Source: Competibacteraceae bacterium UBA2792
Lineage (GTDB): Bacteria; Pseudomonadota; Gammaproteobacteria; Competibacterales; Competibacteraceae
Length of the DNA: 7,414 bases
Direction: 5' to 3'
Assembly (NCBI GenBank): GCA_002352125.1
Contig: DEHU01000138.1
Span: forward strand, 2,597-10,010
Shown in pieces: positions 6,956-7,414 of this stretch. The first letter of the stretch is position 1, and the number at the start of each line of letters is the position of its first letter. A program made the translations under genes and the position numbers. The notes beneath the pieces are model-generated. The model made no database searches and had not been told where the DNA came from. It saw nothing but the letters and a program-made list of their open reading frames with translations.

Positions 6956-7414
6956 TTACTTCTTCACTTCCTCGAACTCGGCATCTACTACGCCATCGTC
7001 GGCCGGTTTGTGAGCGCCGCCCCCCGGACCGTGCGGTTCGCCAGGACCGCCCTCCGGTCCGCCGCCGGCTTGAGCGTAAACCCGCTCGGCCAACTTACCG
7101 GACAGTTCCGCCAGCGTCCGGGTCTTGGCCTCGATGGCGCTCTTGTTGTCGGTTTTGGCCGTGGTGCGCAAATCGCTGACCGCCGCTTCGATGGCCGACC
7201 GCTCGCCGCCTTCCACCTTGTCGCCCAGATCGCGCAAGGTTTTTTCGGTGGCGTGGATCAGATTCTCGGCCTGGTTGCGAACGTTCACCAGTTCATGGAA
7301 CTTCTTGTCCTCTTCGGCGTGGGCTTCGGCGTCGCCGATCATCCGCTTGATCTCGTCTTCGGACAGGCCGGAAGATGCTTTGATCACGATCCGGTTTTCC
7401 TTGCCGGTGGCCTT
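6956..7414 (-). CDS. dnaK: Chaperone protein DnaK (Hsp70), C-terminal part
   Basis: The last 152 residues of the ATP-dependent chaperone, open to the window's right edge. [22 protein letters not shown] matches the end of the substrate-binding beta-domain (E. coli KATGKEQKITIKASSGLNEDEI). The alpha-helical lid follows: [31 protein letters not shown], then [16 protein letters not shown] disordered tail rich in Gly and Pro ([19 protein letters not shown]) leads to the conserved end [13 protein letters not shown], which helps DnaJ/GrpE cooperation and substrate handling in E. coli. The Gly/Pro-rich tail differs from the Gln-rich E. coli version but such tails vary. A true start lies outside the window. 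A strong terminator follows the stop codon. Confidence 0.98.
   Translation of the reverse strand, partial: KATGKENRIVIKASSGLSEDEIKRMIGDAEAHAEEDKKFHELVNVRNQAENLIHATEKTLRDLGDKVEGGERSAIEAAVSDLRTTAKTDNKSAIEAKTRTLAELSGKLAERVYAQAGGGPEGGPGEPHGPGGGAHKPADDGVVDAEFEEVKK

Overview
The window appears to come from a gammaproteobacterial chromosome. Both ends carry housekeeping genes that resemble their Escherichia coli counterparts: aminopeptidase N (pepN) on the left, and dnaJ plus the 3' end of dnaK on the right. All three read on the minus strand and are GC-rich. The genus cannot be read from the sequence.

Layout, left to right. (1) Positions 1-410 hold the 5' end of pepN (minus), cut by the window edge. 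(2) A short intergenic stretch has overlapping divergent promoter-like sites near 565-592, followed by a small uncharacterised plus-strand gene (715-951). (3) Positions 948-1574 are decayed DNA on the minus strand: the first residues of an IS5-type transposase and a probable terminal inverted repeat, continuing in one frame into an unrecognised sequence with three internal stop codons. (4) Positions 1575-1938 are very AT-rich (about 29% G+C), without a gene, and probably hold the control region of the next operon. (5) Positions 1939-5340 form a plus-strand accessory module: an aldo/keto reductase, a zinc-dependent NADP(H) alcohol/aldehyde dehydrogenase of the cinnamyl-alcohol dehydrogenase/YahK type, the broken remnant of a DHA2-type MFS exporter, and an AraC-family regulator with the AraC_N sensor domain. 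(6) Positions 5341-5719 hold no recognised gene but contain a strong hairpin and a minus-strand open frame of unknown status. (7) Positions 5720-7414 hold dnaJ and the end of dnaK (minus), separated by a clear Rho-independent terminator.

The central module resembles the known E. coli arrangement of YqhC (AraC-type regulator), YqhD (alcohol dehydrogenase) and DkgA (aldo/keto reductase), which reduces toxic short-chain aldehydes with NADPH. Here the dehydrogenase is of a different family. My inference is that the AraC protein senses an aldehyde or related electrophile and induces the two reductases. The exporter that once followed the dehydrogenase has been lost through frameshifts and truncation. 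IS remnants, the AT-rich stretch and the position between housekeeping genes suggest an acquired block.

I found no CRISPR array, no RNA gene and no convincing new defence or mobile system. The points most worth checking are the decaying transposase-linked pseudogene, the ghost MFS gene, the small inverted and direct repeats near the AraC and reductase genes, and the hairpin with two competing folds between araC and dnaJ.
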